From assembly GCF_005869875.1 (NCBI RefSeq), contig NZ_VAWG01000001.1:496001-560000 (forward strand): 64,000 nucleotides of DNA. The letters are read 5' to 3'. Within the stretch, counting starts at the first letter, position 1, and every line of letters starts with the position of its first letter. A program made the translations under genes and the position numbers. The notes beneath the pieces were generated by a model. That model ran no database searches, was not told where the DNA came from, and worked only from the letters and a program-made list of their open reading frames with translations. Positions 42,310 to 52,121 of this stretch are shown here, piece by piece. The stretch comes from Paenibacillus pinistramenti. Lineage in GTDB: Bacteria; Bacillota; Bacilli; Paenibacillales; Paenibacillaceae.

Positions 42310-45300
42310 CTAATTGCCGCTCGTAAGTTCGCCGGGGTTCGGATCAGCATTTGGATCAGCATTCAAGTCAGAGTCAGGGCCGGCGGAGTCTTCCGGCTGG
42401 TTCACATCCTGATTGGCAGCGCTGCCCTCCGGAGTGTCTTCCGGATTTCCTTCCGGATTTCCTTCCTGAGTGCCTTCTTGAGTGTTTTCTTGAGTGTTTT
42501 CTTGAGTGTTTTCCTGGATGACTTCCGAGCCTTCGGCGGCAGGATCAGGGAGGAGCGCATCCTGGGTGATGGAAGCCTGCTCATCCCCCGTGATTTTTCC
42601 ATATACCTCCAGCTCCCACAGGGAATAGCCGTACTGCGTGCCTCTGGATGTCCCGTAGAACCGGACATGGCGCGCTTCAGCAGCCGCAGCGAAGATCAGA
42701 TCGGCTCCGCCGTCGCCGGCATTTTCCGTATACCAGTCCGTCCAGTCATTCTCGCCCGGCTGTTCTGCCGTTGAAATCTGAATCTTATACGTTCGCCCGT
42801 AAGCGGCTTCCCAATTTAGCAGCACCGAGTCGATCAGGTAAAGCCCTCCCAAATCGACAGAGATCCACTGCGGGTCCTCTGAAGCCGATTCCCAGCGTGT
42901 GCCTTTATTGCCGTCTACCGCAAAAGAAGCTGACTGGACGGAGGTTGAAGCTGCTGCCTCTTTGCCCAGTGCTGCATTTGGCGAATCCGACAAAATCAGC
43001 TGCTCTGCCGTGCTGTCTGCGTAGCCATCAGCCTGAACGGAGACTGAATAGCTGCCCAAATCCGGGAACAGCGAAGGATCCAGCAGGATGCTCCCCGGCA
43101 GAACCGACACCAGATCCATTGGTGCCTCTGCTCCGTTGATGCTGACGCCGGTTATTGCCTTTCTCCAGCTCTCGTCATCCGGGAAAGTCAGCTCGATCCC
43201 GCTCCCCGCCTGATTATCCGCCGTATCCGCCGTCAGCTGCGGCGCTCCTTTAACCTCCAGCAGCCTGATGTCATCCAAGTGAAGCACCTGCTCCGTATCG
43301 GGCGTAGTTTCGCTGGCGGTAATGACGTTGCCGAGCAGATATTTCAGCGTAAAAACGGCGTCTGCGGAAGGCTTCAATACAGCCGTGTATACCTTATCTT
43401 CATCAGCCGTTATCGAGAAAGGCAGCTGCTGGTTGTTGTTATATCCCGTCAGTTCAATCAGAATCGGACGGTCCACGCTGGACCAGGCCCGGAAAGAAAG
43501 CACATACGTTTTACCTGCCTCCACCTTGACACCGGACTGCATCAGCTGGGTGTACCAGCTGAAAGGCACGCCCCACTGGGGATCCAGCCCGCCGTAATAA
43601 TGAATAGTCAGCTCTGCGGCCCCGTCCTTCACCTCAAAGACCGAATCGCCCGGGTTCGCGGTCCACAGCTCCCAGCCGTCCTGCCCCTGATCAAAGCCGC
43701 CATTGGCCAGCAGATTTCCATTGCTTGCAATCAGCGCCTGCGTCACACTTGTATCGGCATAGCCGTCTGCTTTCACGGTAATTCTGTAAGAGCCGTCTGA
43801 TGGGAATACCTCCGGCTCAAGAACAACCGCTCCCTCCGCTATGGTGTATTCACCGGCATCCAGCGCCGCGCCGTCAACCCATACACCGCTTACGGCTGTC
43901 CGCCAAGCTTCATTATCCTTGAAGACCAGTTCAATTTGCTGGCCGACCCGGTTATCCGCTGTATCTTCCGAAAGTGCAGGCGGCCGCTTCAATGGCGCAT
44001 TCTGGACTTCAAGCACTATGCTGCGGAATGAGATGTCGTGGGAGCCGGCCGGTGCCTGCGGCGTTTTGCCCAGCAGGAATTTCAGGGCGACATTGTCATC
44101 AGCCGCTGCTTTCACCGTGTATTCGTAATGCTGCCAATCCGTATCCAGACTAATGAATCCGGAATCAAACCGGCGGTTGTAAGCCGCGTCTTCCAGCGTT
44201 ACCTCCATGTCGCGGCGAACCGTAGATTTGGCGTCAAAGGCAAGCACATAAGTGAATCCCTTGGTCAGATTCAGGCCGGACTGGTTCAGCATGATGTTCC
44301 AGGCTTCCGTTCCAACGGAGCTTACGGACACCTGCGCGGTGCCATCCGCCGAACTGAAGCCGGCCGCCGCTCCCTGTGTAAACGGCTCCCAGCCGGTTAA
44401 TCCTGCAGAGAAATCCCCGTTTACCAGCGGGTACAGGCTTACTTTGGAGTAGTCCACGTTGTTGTCAGTCGTGCGGACGAGCCGGATGTTATCCAGGGTT
44501 AGGGAAGCATGGCCTGCCGCTCCGCCGCCCAGATCAAAGATAAGCTGTCCTTCCGGATCACTGACCTGCACCGGCATAGTAAAAGTAACCTTCTGCCTGG
44601 CTGAAGCTGTGCCTAGCGCAATCCCTTCCTGCCCGGCATATACTGCGCTGCCGTCCTTGCTGACAAGCCTTACTCCTAGGCTGCGCGGGGAGCCGGCTTC
44701 CGCATCGAAGGTCAGCTCATACGTGTCGCTTTGCAGCAAATTAATGCCCTTCTGCACCAGCTGCACGGCTTGAGGACTGCTTCCTCCATTTTGGATGTCT
44801 ACTTCCAGCTTCCGGGCATCTGCATCAACACTTGCCGCTGCCTCTGCCCCCTCAGTGATAAAATTCCAATATTCCATCCGGTCCATCGTGCCCAAATCAA
44901 AAGTGCCGTTGTAGACATGGTTGCCGTCATCCAGCGGCGTCTTGGCTCCATTCGGATCAACAGCCTGGTCCGTCTCCTCCAGCCGGACATTGCCGATCCA
45001 GACCGGGTTCGTGTTCAAGCCTGCATTGAATTCCAGCCGGGCCGTCAAATCGGTCTGGGCGCCCATTACAAACCGGTATTCGTAATGCTTCACGGAGGAT
45101 TGCAGCTTGACGTCAAAGCTGTCTGAATAGGCGGCCCAGCCGTTATCGCCGTCGCCTGCCATTTTCACTGCAATGGAGCGCTCGGCTGTGGATTTGGCAT
45201 CAAAGCTCAGCTTGTAGACATGACCTCTTACCAGCGGAGCATATTGAATGAGCTGCAGAGAATAATTCTGGCTGCCTGCGCTTACCGGAACGATCTTCGC

Positions 45301-47934
45301 ATAGTTTCTTCCGTCCAGCTGCTCCACGGAAGCCGAGCCTGCTCCTCCGTAGTCCGGCGTATGCAGGAAGTTCCATTTGTCCGCTGACAGCGTCTGGCTG
45401 CTTGCCGCGATATCCGTCAATCCCTGCTCGAAATCCGGATCCGCTATATAGCTTCCGTCTACAGGCGTTCTGGCCTCTGCCGGAACCGGCTCTTTATTCA
45501 AAACGGGTTCAACCGGTGTTCTGTAAGGCTTCCCGGTCAGCTCATAAGCTCTTACATAATCTACTTCCATATCAGCAGGCAGCATGGAATCCGGCGGCAG
45601 CACATTACCGTCAAAATTACCGCCTACGGCCATATTCAGAATGATATAGAAGGGTTTATCAAACGGGGCAGGAAATGCGTATTTATCCGGCTGTCCCGCG
45701 CCCTGGCTGTTCCATTCATCTACCTTCTGGTAGAGGCTGCCGTCCACATACCAGCGGATTTCACCCGGCTCCCATTCCACAGCATAGGTGTGGAACCCGC
45801 TGCTGATCGACTGGCCGTCCGGGAACGTATAGTCCTTGCCGGTTGATTTATTGTTCGGCCATGGCTTGCCATAGTGAATGGTTCCGGATACAGCTTCCGG
45901 AAGGCGGCCCTTTGCTTCCATAATGTCCAGTTCGCCCGAGGATGCCCACACGCCGTATTCGCTGTCCTTCGGCATCATCCAGAACGCCGGCCACAGGCCG
46001 CTGCCTTCCGGCATTTTGATGCTTGCTTCAAACCTTCCGTACTGCTTGCTGAACGTCGGCGAAGTCCAAAGACGTCCCGAAGTATACGCCTTGCCGCCCA
46101 TGGACTGCTTCTTGGCTGTAATAGTCAGCCTGCCGTCCTGGACCTTGATATTATCTTTGGTATAGTACTCCTGCTCGTTGTTGCCCCAGCCGTCAACCCC
46201 GTATTCGGCACCGGTTCCGTTCTGATAACCCCACTTGCTCAGGTCCACTCCGTTCGTGTCCAGCTCGGTGCCGGTTCCGTCAAACTCGTCATTCCAGACG
46301 AGCTCCCATTTGCCCATCGGCTGCGTGACGCTGGCATCTGCATATCCGGCTGCCTTGATTCTGACCGCCTGGTCTCCGGCTGCAGTGAACACGGAGGCTT
46401 TCAGCGCAAGAGTACCCGCACCTGTCTCATAGTCCGTACCGCTGGTCAGCCTGCGGCCGTTCACCGATACGCTTGTGATGGCGCGCCGCCAGGCGGAATT
46501 GTCCTCAAAAGTGAGGGTAAGATCCCTGCCGAGCACACTGTTGACCAAGTCCGGGCTCAGAACCGGTGCAGCCAGCGTTTGTCCTCCCGTACTGCCTCCA
46601 TTGCTGCCGCCTCCGCCGCCCGAGCCTCCGCTGCCCGAGCCCCCGCTTCCTCCGCTACCGGAAGAAGATGCTCCAGAGCCTGCACTGCTGCCCGCCGGAG
46701 CAGGGCTCGAATCCGGCTGTGCGATTTGGGCAGCTGCTCCGCCTTGAATCTCAAAATCTATTCCCGGTTCAATCGAAACACCGTTCAGCGTTGTTTCTGA
46801 AGCGTGGGTTGTCAGCCGGCCTGCCGTGCCTTTCACGCTTAACCGGGTGCCGCCCGCCCCGGCTCCAACGTTCAAGCTGTCTATACTGGCCTGTTCGCCG
46901 GCTTCAAAGACCGACCCGGTCAAGATGCTCACTTCCCCAACAGTGGAGCTGCCTTCCAGAACGACACGGACCGGACCGCCAGCTTTGTTCACTATAATAG
47001 TTCCGATCTTGGAATTGTGAATATGAATGGATTGACTTCCGCCTCCATTAACATATAACGTTCCGGCTATTTGGAGGCCGTCAAGGGAAACTTCTTCTTC
47101 GCCTGCACCTGCCGTAATCAGCACATTGCCCTGAACCTCGCTGTTTGAGACAGCTGTGCCCCCGCTTGCGATCAGCAGCCCGCCGGCCGCATGTATTCCT
47201 TCATAAGCGCCGGAACTGGAGATGATTTCGCCGGCGAGCCGGTCCAGCAGCACGACCGCCTCCGCCCGGGAAAGCGGCTGCTGCGGCCGGATTGTCCCGT
47301 CCGCAAAGCCCTTGACCGCTCCTGCGGATACGAGGTCGGCCAGCGGCTGCACAGCGAAGCCGGCAATCGACTGGCGGTCTCTAAAACCGCCCAGCTCCTT
47401 CGCGGCATCCGCCTGCGGGAGCGGGAACAGGCCGGCGGCAATTTTAGCCGCCTCCTGCCGGGTAACAGCGGCCTCCGGCCTGAATTCCCCGCCCGGATAG
47501 CCGTTCATATACCCGGCCTGGCGGGCGGCCCTTACCTGCTCCGCATACCATTTGCCCGGCGGAACGTCGCGGAAGCTATCCGCTGATTGGGCGCTGAAGC
47601 CGAACAGCGCATTCACCAGCTTGGCGAACTCTGCCCGGCTGACCGTATCGCCTGGCCGGAAGGCTCCTCCGCTGCCGTCCACAAGTCCCAGCCCGGCCCA
47701 TTTGCTGATGGCAGCGCCCGCCCAGCTTCCCTGAATATCAGGGAAAGGCAGTGCGGCCGGTTCATCCTGCTGTCCTGTCCCTCCGGCCGCTCCGGCTGAA
47801 GCCTCTGCTGCGGACGGCTCCGCAGGTGCCGCCCATCCCGCTGCCGGTATCTGGCCTGCCAGCAGGACAGCAGCAAATAACCCAGCGGCAAGCTGCCGCC
47901 GGAGGCGATTGATTTTTCCAGCTGATAACGTCAT
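42310..47934 (-). CDS. SLH-anchored multidomain GH16 beta-glucanase (laminarinase-like)
   Basis: A surface enzyme of about 1,874 residues. In order: signal peptide (about 1-35); three SLH domains (about 64-233); a beta-helix-like repeat region (to ~410); a Gly/Ser linker; an Ig-like DUF1533-type domain; a GH16 domain (about 545-810) with the catalytic signature SGELDIMEA and FWMMPKDSEYG; about four CBM4_9-like modules interspersed with DUF1533-type domains; an F5/8 discoidin-like domain (about 1630-1775); and a tail of Glu-x-Thr/Pro-Gln tetrapeptide repeats. GH16 with CBM4-type modules usually degrades beta-1,3 or mixed-linkage glucan. The start at 47932-47934 follows GGAAGGGGA. It lies downstream of an ABC importer that could take up its products. 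Confidence 0.92.
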   Translation of the reverse strand: MTLSAGKINRLRRQLAAGLFAAVLLAGQIPAAGWAAPAEPSAAEASAGAAGGTGQQDEPAALPFPDIQGSWAGAAISKWAGLGLVDGSGGAFRPGDTVSRAEFAKLVNALFGFSAQSADSFRDVPPGKWYAEQVRAARQAGYMNGYPGGEFRPEAAVTRQEAAKIAAGLFPLPQADAAKELGGFRDRQSIAGFAVQPLADLVSAGAVKGFADGTIRPQQPLSRAEAVVLLDRLAGEIISSSGAYEGIHAAGGLLIASGGTAVSNSEVQGNVLITAGAGEEEVSLDGLQIAGTLYVNGGGSQSIHIHNSKIGTIIVNKAGGPVRVVLEGSSTVGEVSILTGSVFEAGEQASIDSLNVGAGAGGTRLSVKGTAGRLTTHASETTLNGVSIEPGIDFEIQGGAAAQIAQPDSSPAPAGSSAGSGASSSGSGGSGGSGSGGSGGGGGSNGGSTGGQTLAAPVLSPDLVNSVLGRDLTLTFEDNSAWRRAITSVSVNGRRLTSGTDYETGAGTLALKASVFTAAGDQAVRIKAAGYADASVTQPMGKWELVWNDEFDGTGTELDTNGVDLSKWGYQNGTGAEYGVDGWGNNEQEYYTKDNIKVQDGRLTITAKKQSMGGKAYTSGRLWTSPTFSKQYGRFEASIKMPEGSGLWPAFWMMPKDSEYGVWASSGELDIMEAKGRLPEAVSGTIHYGKPWPNNKSTGKDYTFPDGQSISSGFHTYAVEWEPGEIRWYVDGSLYQKVDEWNSQGAGQPDKYAFPAPFDKPFYIILNMAVGGNFDGNVLPPDSMLPADMEVDYVRAYELTGKPYRTPVEPVLNKEPVPAEARTPVDGSYIADPDFEQGLTDIAASSQTLSADKWNFLHTPDYGGAGSASVEQLDGRNYAKIVPVSAGSQNYSLQLIQYAPLVRGHVYKLSFDAKSTAERSIAVKMAGDGDNGWAAYSDSFDVKLQSSVKHYEYRFVMGAQTDLTARLEFNAGLNTNPVWIGNVRLEETDQAVDPNGAKTPLDDGNHVYNGTFDLGTMDRMEYWNFITEGAEAAASVDADARKLEVDIQNGGSSPQAVQLVQKGINLLQSDTYELTFDAEAGSPRSLGVRLVSKDGSAVYAGQEGIALGTASARQKVTFTMPVQVSDPEGQLIFDLGGGAAGHASLTLDNIRLVRTTDNNVDYSKVSLYPLVNGDFSAGLTGWEPFTQGAAAGFSSADGTAQVSVSSVGTEAWNIMLNQSGLNLTKGFTYVLAFDAKSTVRRDMEVTLEDAAYNRRFDSGFISLDTDWQHYEYTVKAAADDNVALKFLLGKTPQAPAGSHDISFRSIVLEVQNAPLKRPPALSEDTADNRVGQQIELVFKDNEAWRTAVSGVWVDGAALDAGEYTIAEGAVVLEPEVFPSDGSYRITVKADGYADTSVTQALIASNGNLLANGGFDQGQDGWELWTANPGDSVFEVKDGAAELTIHYYGGLDPQWGVPFSWYTQLMQSGVKVEAGKTYVLSFRAWSSVDRPILIELTGYNNNQQLPFSITADEDKVYTAVLKPSADAVFTLKYLLGNVITASETTPDTEQVLHLDDIRLLEVKGAPQLTADTADNQAGSGIELTFPDDESWRKAITGVSINGAEAPMDLVSVLPGSILLDPSLFPDLGSYSVSVQADGYADSTAEQLILSDSPNAALGKEAAASTSVQSASFAVDGNKGTRWESASEDPQWISVDLGGLYLIDSVLLNWEAAYGRTYKIQISTAEQPGENDWTDWYTENAGDGGADLIFAAAAEARHVRFYGTSRGTQYGYSLWELEVYGKITGDEQASITQDALLPDPAAEGSEVIQENTQENTQENTQEGTQEGNPEGNPEDTPEGSAANQDVNQPEDSAGPDSDLNADPNADPNPGELTSGN
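42429..42524. repeat. 12-bp tandem repeat x8 in GH16 C-terminus
   Basis: Eight contiguous 12-bp units, three of them identical (CTTGAGTGTTTT on the plus strand), encode the QENT/PEGN tetrapeptide tail of the glucanase, about 120 bp before its stop codon. The frame is preserved if copies change. Confidence 0.9.
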
Positions 47935-48012
47935 CCCTAATCGGTCCCCTTCCAGTTTCATATTCAGCTATTGATAGTGCTTCTTTCTTCTGGCTTCTGG
48001 CTTCTTGTTCTA

Positions 48013-48051
48013 TAAAAAAGGAACGCATTCACCAAGGTGCTGCGTTCCTTC
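48013..48051 (-). terminator. Terminator after second binding-protein gene
   Basis: On the minus strand GGAACGCA pairs perfectly with TGCGTTCC and is followed by TTTTTTAT, 60 bp past the binding-protein stop and 80 bp before the glucanase start. The glucanase therefore probably has its own promoter or depends on read-through. Confidence 0.85.
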
Positions 48052-48111
48052 ATTGTTAGCCCGATCTGGCTGGTCTGGCTGCTGTCCGCTCGCGGCTTGC
48101 TGCAAGAATGG

Positions 48112-49908
48112 CTACTTGTTGCTCGCGGATTGATACCACTCGTTCACTTCTTTGGTGATTTGATCGCCGCCGGATTTCTTCCAGCTCTCCACCATGCTGT
48201 CGAACTCGTCAATAGATGCCTGGCCGTAGATGATCTTCGAATAGGTTTGGTTGATCAGCTTGTTCAGCAGCTCATTTTTGGATTTCATCGTTTCGGTGAG
48301 GGGCCCCTGGAAGTAATTTTTCATCCGGATATCCTTCTGGTCCAGAACGATCTTCATCGCTTCGATATTCTCCGGCTTGCGGATCGCTGCCGTCTGGATC
48401 TCATAAGGCGTTTCAGGTTTCCCGCCGTTCGCAAGCTTAATCATCGTGTCCGCGTACAGGGAAGGAATCCGTGCCCCTTCAAATGTAAGCGAATAATAAA
48501 TCGGTTCTACAAGATGGGTGCGGTCGGCGTAATCCGGGAACAGGTCCGGATATTTCTGCGGGTCCTTCGTAATCGTGCCGTCCGGCAGTTTCGCCCAATC
48601 GTAGCCTTCCGCAAATCCGTTCTCGAACTCGCTGCCTTTCGCCGGATTGGCCCAGTTGTCAAACAAGAAATTATAGTAGCGGAGCAGTGCTTCAGGGTGC
48701 TTCGCGTTCTTGTTGATCAGCATCCAGCCGTTAACGGAAGGGTTGCCGCTCTGCGCGCCGATCTTGCCGTCAGGGCCGGCAGGCAGCGGATAGCCTTTAT
48801 ATTTGGCGCCAGGCACATTGTTCAGCAGATCGCCGAACGGCCAGTCAGGCAGCCAGTTGCGGCCGACAATAGCGCCCGCCTGCCCCTTGGTGAACAGCTC
48901 GGAGGCCCCGGTTTCATCCTTCAGGCCGGAGTCTTTGGAAATGTAGCCCTTATCCATCCAGGTCTTCAGCGTCGCCAAGGCCTGTTTGGAGGCCGGATCA
49001 ACAGAGCCGTAAGTCAGCGTGCCGTCCGATGCCAGGTTCCACTGGCCCGGAAGCGTGCCGTAATCGCCGAATACCCAGCTGATGTCGCTCATCCAGCCGA
49101 GGAATGTATTTTTAAAGCCGGTTGCAAGCCCGATGGTGTCTTTCTTGCCGTTGCCGTCCGGGTCCTGGTTCACAAAGGCGTCCATTATCTTCTCGAAATC
49201 GGCCAGAGTTGTTGGCGGCTGGAGGCCCAGTTTATCCATCCAGTCCTGACGCAGCCACAGCAGCATGTCATCGTTGTAGGCATAGTCGAGGATCGGCAGG
49301 GCCATCCGTTTGCCGTCGCGGGTAACGGCCAGCCAGGTGTCCGGGTTAAGGGCAACACCCTCTTTGTAGGTGTCGTTGGCGTATTTGTCAAAGAGCTCGC
49401 CCACGTCCATAAACTGGCCGGAGTCGATCAGCATGTTCACCGTTTCAATGTCCCCGCGGTAGGTGATGACATCCGGCATCTTCTCACCTGAGGAGAGCAT
49501 CAGGCGCAGCTTCGTTTTGTAAGCGTCATTGGTATCAGTCACGACCCAATCGTATTTCACGTCAATGCCCAGATGCTCCTTCATGTAGCGCTGCAGCACG
49601 TTGTTCTCCATCGTTTCGCCTTTTTTGAAATAATAGTTCGTGCCCACACCCTTGACTGTTGTCAGCGTGATCGGCTCGGCATATTTGCTGCCGTCCCAGC
49701 CGGTTTCGTCCACATTGCCTGCAGCTGCATTTGAGCCGCCGTCGCCGCTGCTGCTGTTGCTGCCGCTGTCCGTGCTGGCACTTTCCACCGCTGCATTGCT
49801 GCTGCCGCCGTTTGAAGCTGAATTGCTCCCGCCGGAGCAGGCGGCCAAGCTGAACGACAGCAGTGCTGTCAGCGACAGGCCCAGCATTCTTTTCCAAGTG
49901 AATTGCAT
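48112..49908 (-). CDS. Extracellular sugar-binding lipoprotein of second ABC importer
   Basis: A 598-residue solute-binding protein with a lipobox (FSLAACSGG, Cys near residue 24) and a Ser/Asn/Gly-rich linker of about 45 residues before the mature fold. It fits the same large family as the binding protein at 19758. It is third in the second importer operon, after a 144-bp gap containing a cre-like site 28 bp before its start. Its ligand is possibly a beta-glucan oligosaccharide, judged only from the downstream GH16 enzyme. As in the first system, no ATPase is encoded here. Confidence 0.92.
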   Translation of the reverse strand: MQFTWKRMLGLSLTALLSFSLAACSGGSNSASNGGSSNAAVESASTDSGSNSSSGDGGSNAAAGNVDETGWDGSKYAEPITLTTVKGVGTNYYFKKGETMENNVLQRYMKEHLGIDVKYDWVVTDTNDAYKTKLRLMLSSGEKMPDVITYRGDIETVNMLIDSGQFMDVGELFDKYANDTYKEGVALNPDTWLAVTRDGKRMALPILDYAYNDDMLLWLRQDWMDKLGLQPPTTLADFEKIMDAFVNQDPDGNGKKDTIGLATGFKNTFLGWMSDISWVFGDYGTLPGQWNLASDGTLTYGSVDPASKQALATLKTWMDKGYISKDSGLKDETGASELFTKGQAGAIVGRNWLPDWPFGDLLNNVPGAKYKGYPLPAGPDGKIGAQSGNPSVNGWMLINKNAKHPEALLRYYNFLFDNWANPAKGSEFENGFAEGYDWAKLPDGTITKDPQKYPDLFPDYADRTHLVEPIYYSLTFEGARIPSLYADTMIKLANGGKPETPYEIQTAAIRKPENIEAMKIVLDQKDIRMKNYFQGPLTETMKSKNELLNKLINQTYSKIIYGQASIDEFDSMVESWKKSGGDQITKEVNEWYQSASNK

Positions 49909-49935
49909 AAGTCCTTATCCCCCCAGAATTATAAT

Positions 49936-49949
49936 TGAGAGCGCTTACC
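49936..49949. promoter_or_regulatory. cre-like site in front of second binding-protein gene
   Basis: TGAGAGCGCTTACC fits the cre consensus except for the last base. It is 28 bp upstream of the binding-protein ATG, between the permease and binding-protein genes, the same placement as the site at 21577. Confidence 0.65.
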
Positions 49950-50052
49950 TGAATCTCCCTAGATCACTATAAATCGCCGCTTACCGCGGTTGAAATGCCC
50001 GAAATTTGATGCCGATGCTAATTTATTGACCTCTTTATTCCGCCCTGGTCCC

Positions 50053-50931
50053 TTATTCTTTCACCGCCCCCAGGACAATTCCCTTCACAAAATACTTCTG
50101 CAGATACGGATACACCACCAGCACCGGCAGAATGCCGATAAAGATCTGGGCGGCCTTGACCGTCCGCTGGGAAATATTTTTGAGCTCATTGACGTCCGGG
50201 TTGAGCTTGCTGAAATCCTGCTGTACGATGATGGTCTGCAGAAAGGTCGCCAGCGGATAATTCCGGTAATCATTGATGTACAGCAGCCCGTCAAACCAGG
50301 CATTCCAGTTCCCGACGATCGAGAACAGCGACATGGTAGCGACCGCAGGCATGGCAAGCGGCAGGTACACCCGGAACAGAATGGTAAAATGGCCTGCCCC
50401 GTCGATCAGCGCCGCCTCCTCCAGCTCTTTGGGCGTCGCCTTGAAGAAATTCATCAGCAGGATCATATTGAACACCTGAACCGCACCCGGCAGCACCAAA
50501 GCCCAGATCGTATCCATCAGATGCAGGTTCCGCACCACAATATAGCTCGGAATAATGCCGCCGCTGAACAGCATCGTGAACACGAAATACCAGGCGTAAG
50601 CATTGCGGCTCTTGAACGACGCCGAATCCTTGGATAGAACATAACCCGCAAGCGTAATGACGCTCATCGTAATGAACGTGCCCAGCGCCGTCCGCTCCAG
50701 AGCAATGAGGAAAGCCCGGATGAAATTCGGATTGTTCATCGTTTTGGTGTAGGATTCCAGATTAAAGCCCACCGGCCACAGCCCTACCAGATGGGAGTTG
50801 GCAGGCGCGCTGGCGCTGAAGCTGACCGCAAGGATATGAATGATCGGCAGAACGCACAGCAAACCGGCCAGGCTCAGCAGAAGATAGTTAAACACTGAAA
50901 AAATCCGGTAGCCCGTTGTTTTATGATACAT
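50053..50931 (-). CDS. Carbohydrate ABC transporter permease (MalG/YtcP-like)
   Basis: A permease of about 292 residues and six helices. The EAA loop ELEEAALIDGAGHFTILFRV lies near residues 176-195, and the C-terminal YPYLQKYFVKGIVLGAVKE is typical of the subfamily. The ATG at 50929-50931 follows AAGGAG by eight bases; a GTG nine bases upstream is too close to that site. It is a paralogue of the permease at 21710 and co-transcribed with the LplB-like gene 12 bp upstream. Confidence 0.92.
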   Translation of the reverse strand: MYHKTTGYRIFSVFNYLLLSLAGLLCVLPIIHILAVSFSASAPANSHLVGLWPVGFNLESYTKTMNNPNFIRAFLIALERTALGTFITMSVITLAGYVLSKDSASFKSRNAYAWYFVFTMLFSGGIIPSYIVVRNLHLMDTIWALVLPGAVQVFNMILLMNFFKATPKELEEAALIDGAGHFTILFRVYLPLAMPAVATMSLFSIVGNWNAWFDGLLYINDYRNYPLATFLQTIIVQQDFSKLNPDVNELKNISQRTVKAAQIFIGILPVLVVYPYLQKYFVKGIVLGAVKE

Positions 50932-50943
50932 GCTCCGCACTCC

Positions 50944-51999
50944 TTAAAAGATTTTGTAATCCGCCAGCTTGTAAGCAATCCGGTAGCCGATCACAATGAG
51001 CACAAAGCCGACAACCGATTTGAAGATGCCCACCGCCGTGCCAAAGCTGTATTGGCCGTTCAGGATTCCTGTCCGGTACACGAAGGTGTCGATGATATCG
51101 CCTTTGTCGTAGACAAGCGGGTTATACAGGTTAAAAATCTGGTCAAATCCCGCATTCAGAATGTTGCCGATCGCCAAAGTCGCAACCACGATGACAATGG
51201 GGGCCAGCGACGGGATAGTGACGTTCAGCGTCTGCTTCCACCGGCTTGCCCCGTCCACCTCGGCCGCTTCATACAGCGAAGGATTGACGCCTGCCAGTGC
51301 AGCCAGGTACACGATGGTGCCAAACCCGAACTGCTGCCAGACATCGCTGATGACCACCACCGCGCGGAACCAGCTGCCGTCGCCCAGGAACAGGATCGGC
51401 TGAAGGCCAAACCAGTTATGCAGCAGCGTATTGATGATTCCGTCGCTTGCCAGAATGTCGTTCAGAATGCCGCCGAGAAAGACCCAGGAGATGAAGTAAG
51501 GCAGATAGACTAGAGTCTGAACCGACCGTTTGAAGGCGCTCTTCCTCACCTCGTTCAGCAGCAGCGCAAACGCAAAGGGGACCACAATGTTAAAAATAAT
51601 CTTCAGCCCGGCGATCAGCGCCGTGTTGATAATGACCTGCTTGCTGTCCGGATACTCGAACATATACCTGAAGTGCTCCAGGCCTGCCCAGGCCGACCCC
51701 CAGATTCCGTCGTACGGCTTATAGTCCTTGAATGCGATTACAAGACCGCCCAGCGGCAGGTAGCCAAAAATAAACTGCAGCAGCACGGCCGGCAGCAGCA
51801 TAAGATGAAGCGGCCAGGTTCGCCTCAGGAACCCTTTCTTCCCGGTGTGCTGCCCGGCTGCAGCTCCTGATCCTGTCCCAGATCCTGCTCCGGCTCCCGC
51901 TCCCGCTCTTTCGGCTGTAATTGGTGTCTCCATGCCAAAAATCCTTTCTTGACCGTATTGATGCCGCAGGCTGTACGGCTGATTTTTGTGGATTGACAT
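50944..51999 (-). CDS. Carbohydrate ABC transporter permease (LplB-like)
   Basis: A permease of about 351 residues. A low-complexity Gly/Ala N-terminal segment is followed by six helices; the EAA loop SLYEAAEVDGASRWKQTLNV lies near residues 230-249. The start MSIHKNQPYS (51997-51999) follows a strong AGGAGG nine bases upstream; the open frame continues to 52062 without a ribosome site. It is the first gene of the second importer and divergent from the YesM/YesN pair 122 bp away, which likely controls it. Confidence 0.9.
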   Translation of the reverse strand: MSIHKNQPYSLRHQYGQERIFGMETPITAERAGAGAGAGSGTGSGAAAGQHTGKKGFLRRTWPLHLMLLPAVLLQFIFGYLPLGGLVIAFKDYKPYDGIWGSAWAGLEHFRYMFEYPDSKQVIINTALIAGLKIIFNIVVPFAFALLLNEVRKSAFKRSVQTLVYLPYFISWVFLGGILNDILASDGIINTLLHNWFGLQPILFLGDGSWFRAVVVISDVWQQFGFGTIVYLAALAGVNPSLYEAAEVDGASRWKQTLNVTIPSLAPIVIVVATLAIGNILNAGFDQIFNLYNPLVYDKGDIIDTFVYRTGILNGQYSFGTAVGIFKSVVGFVLIVIGYRIAYKLADYKIF

Positions 52000-52121
52000 C
52001 GCCTGCGTCCTCCTGCAATAGTAAGTATATAATTCACAAATTTTTCCGTCAGCGCCAAACATTTTGGAACGATACCCGATTTTTTGTTTCCTGCATCCCT
52101 GTCTTCGGAGGAGGCTGTCAA

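Noticed and set aside
51921-52121. Longer N-terminus for the YesM kinase
   Set aside because: The extension has no ribosome site and overlaps the divergent permease start; a TTG at 52122 with GGAGGAGG fits better.
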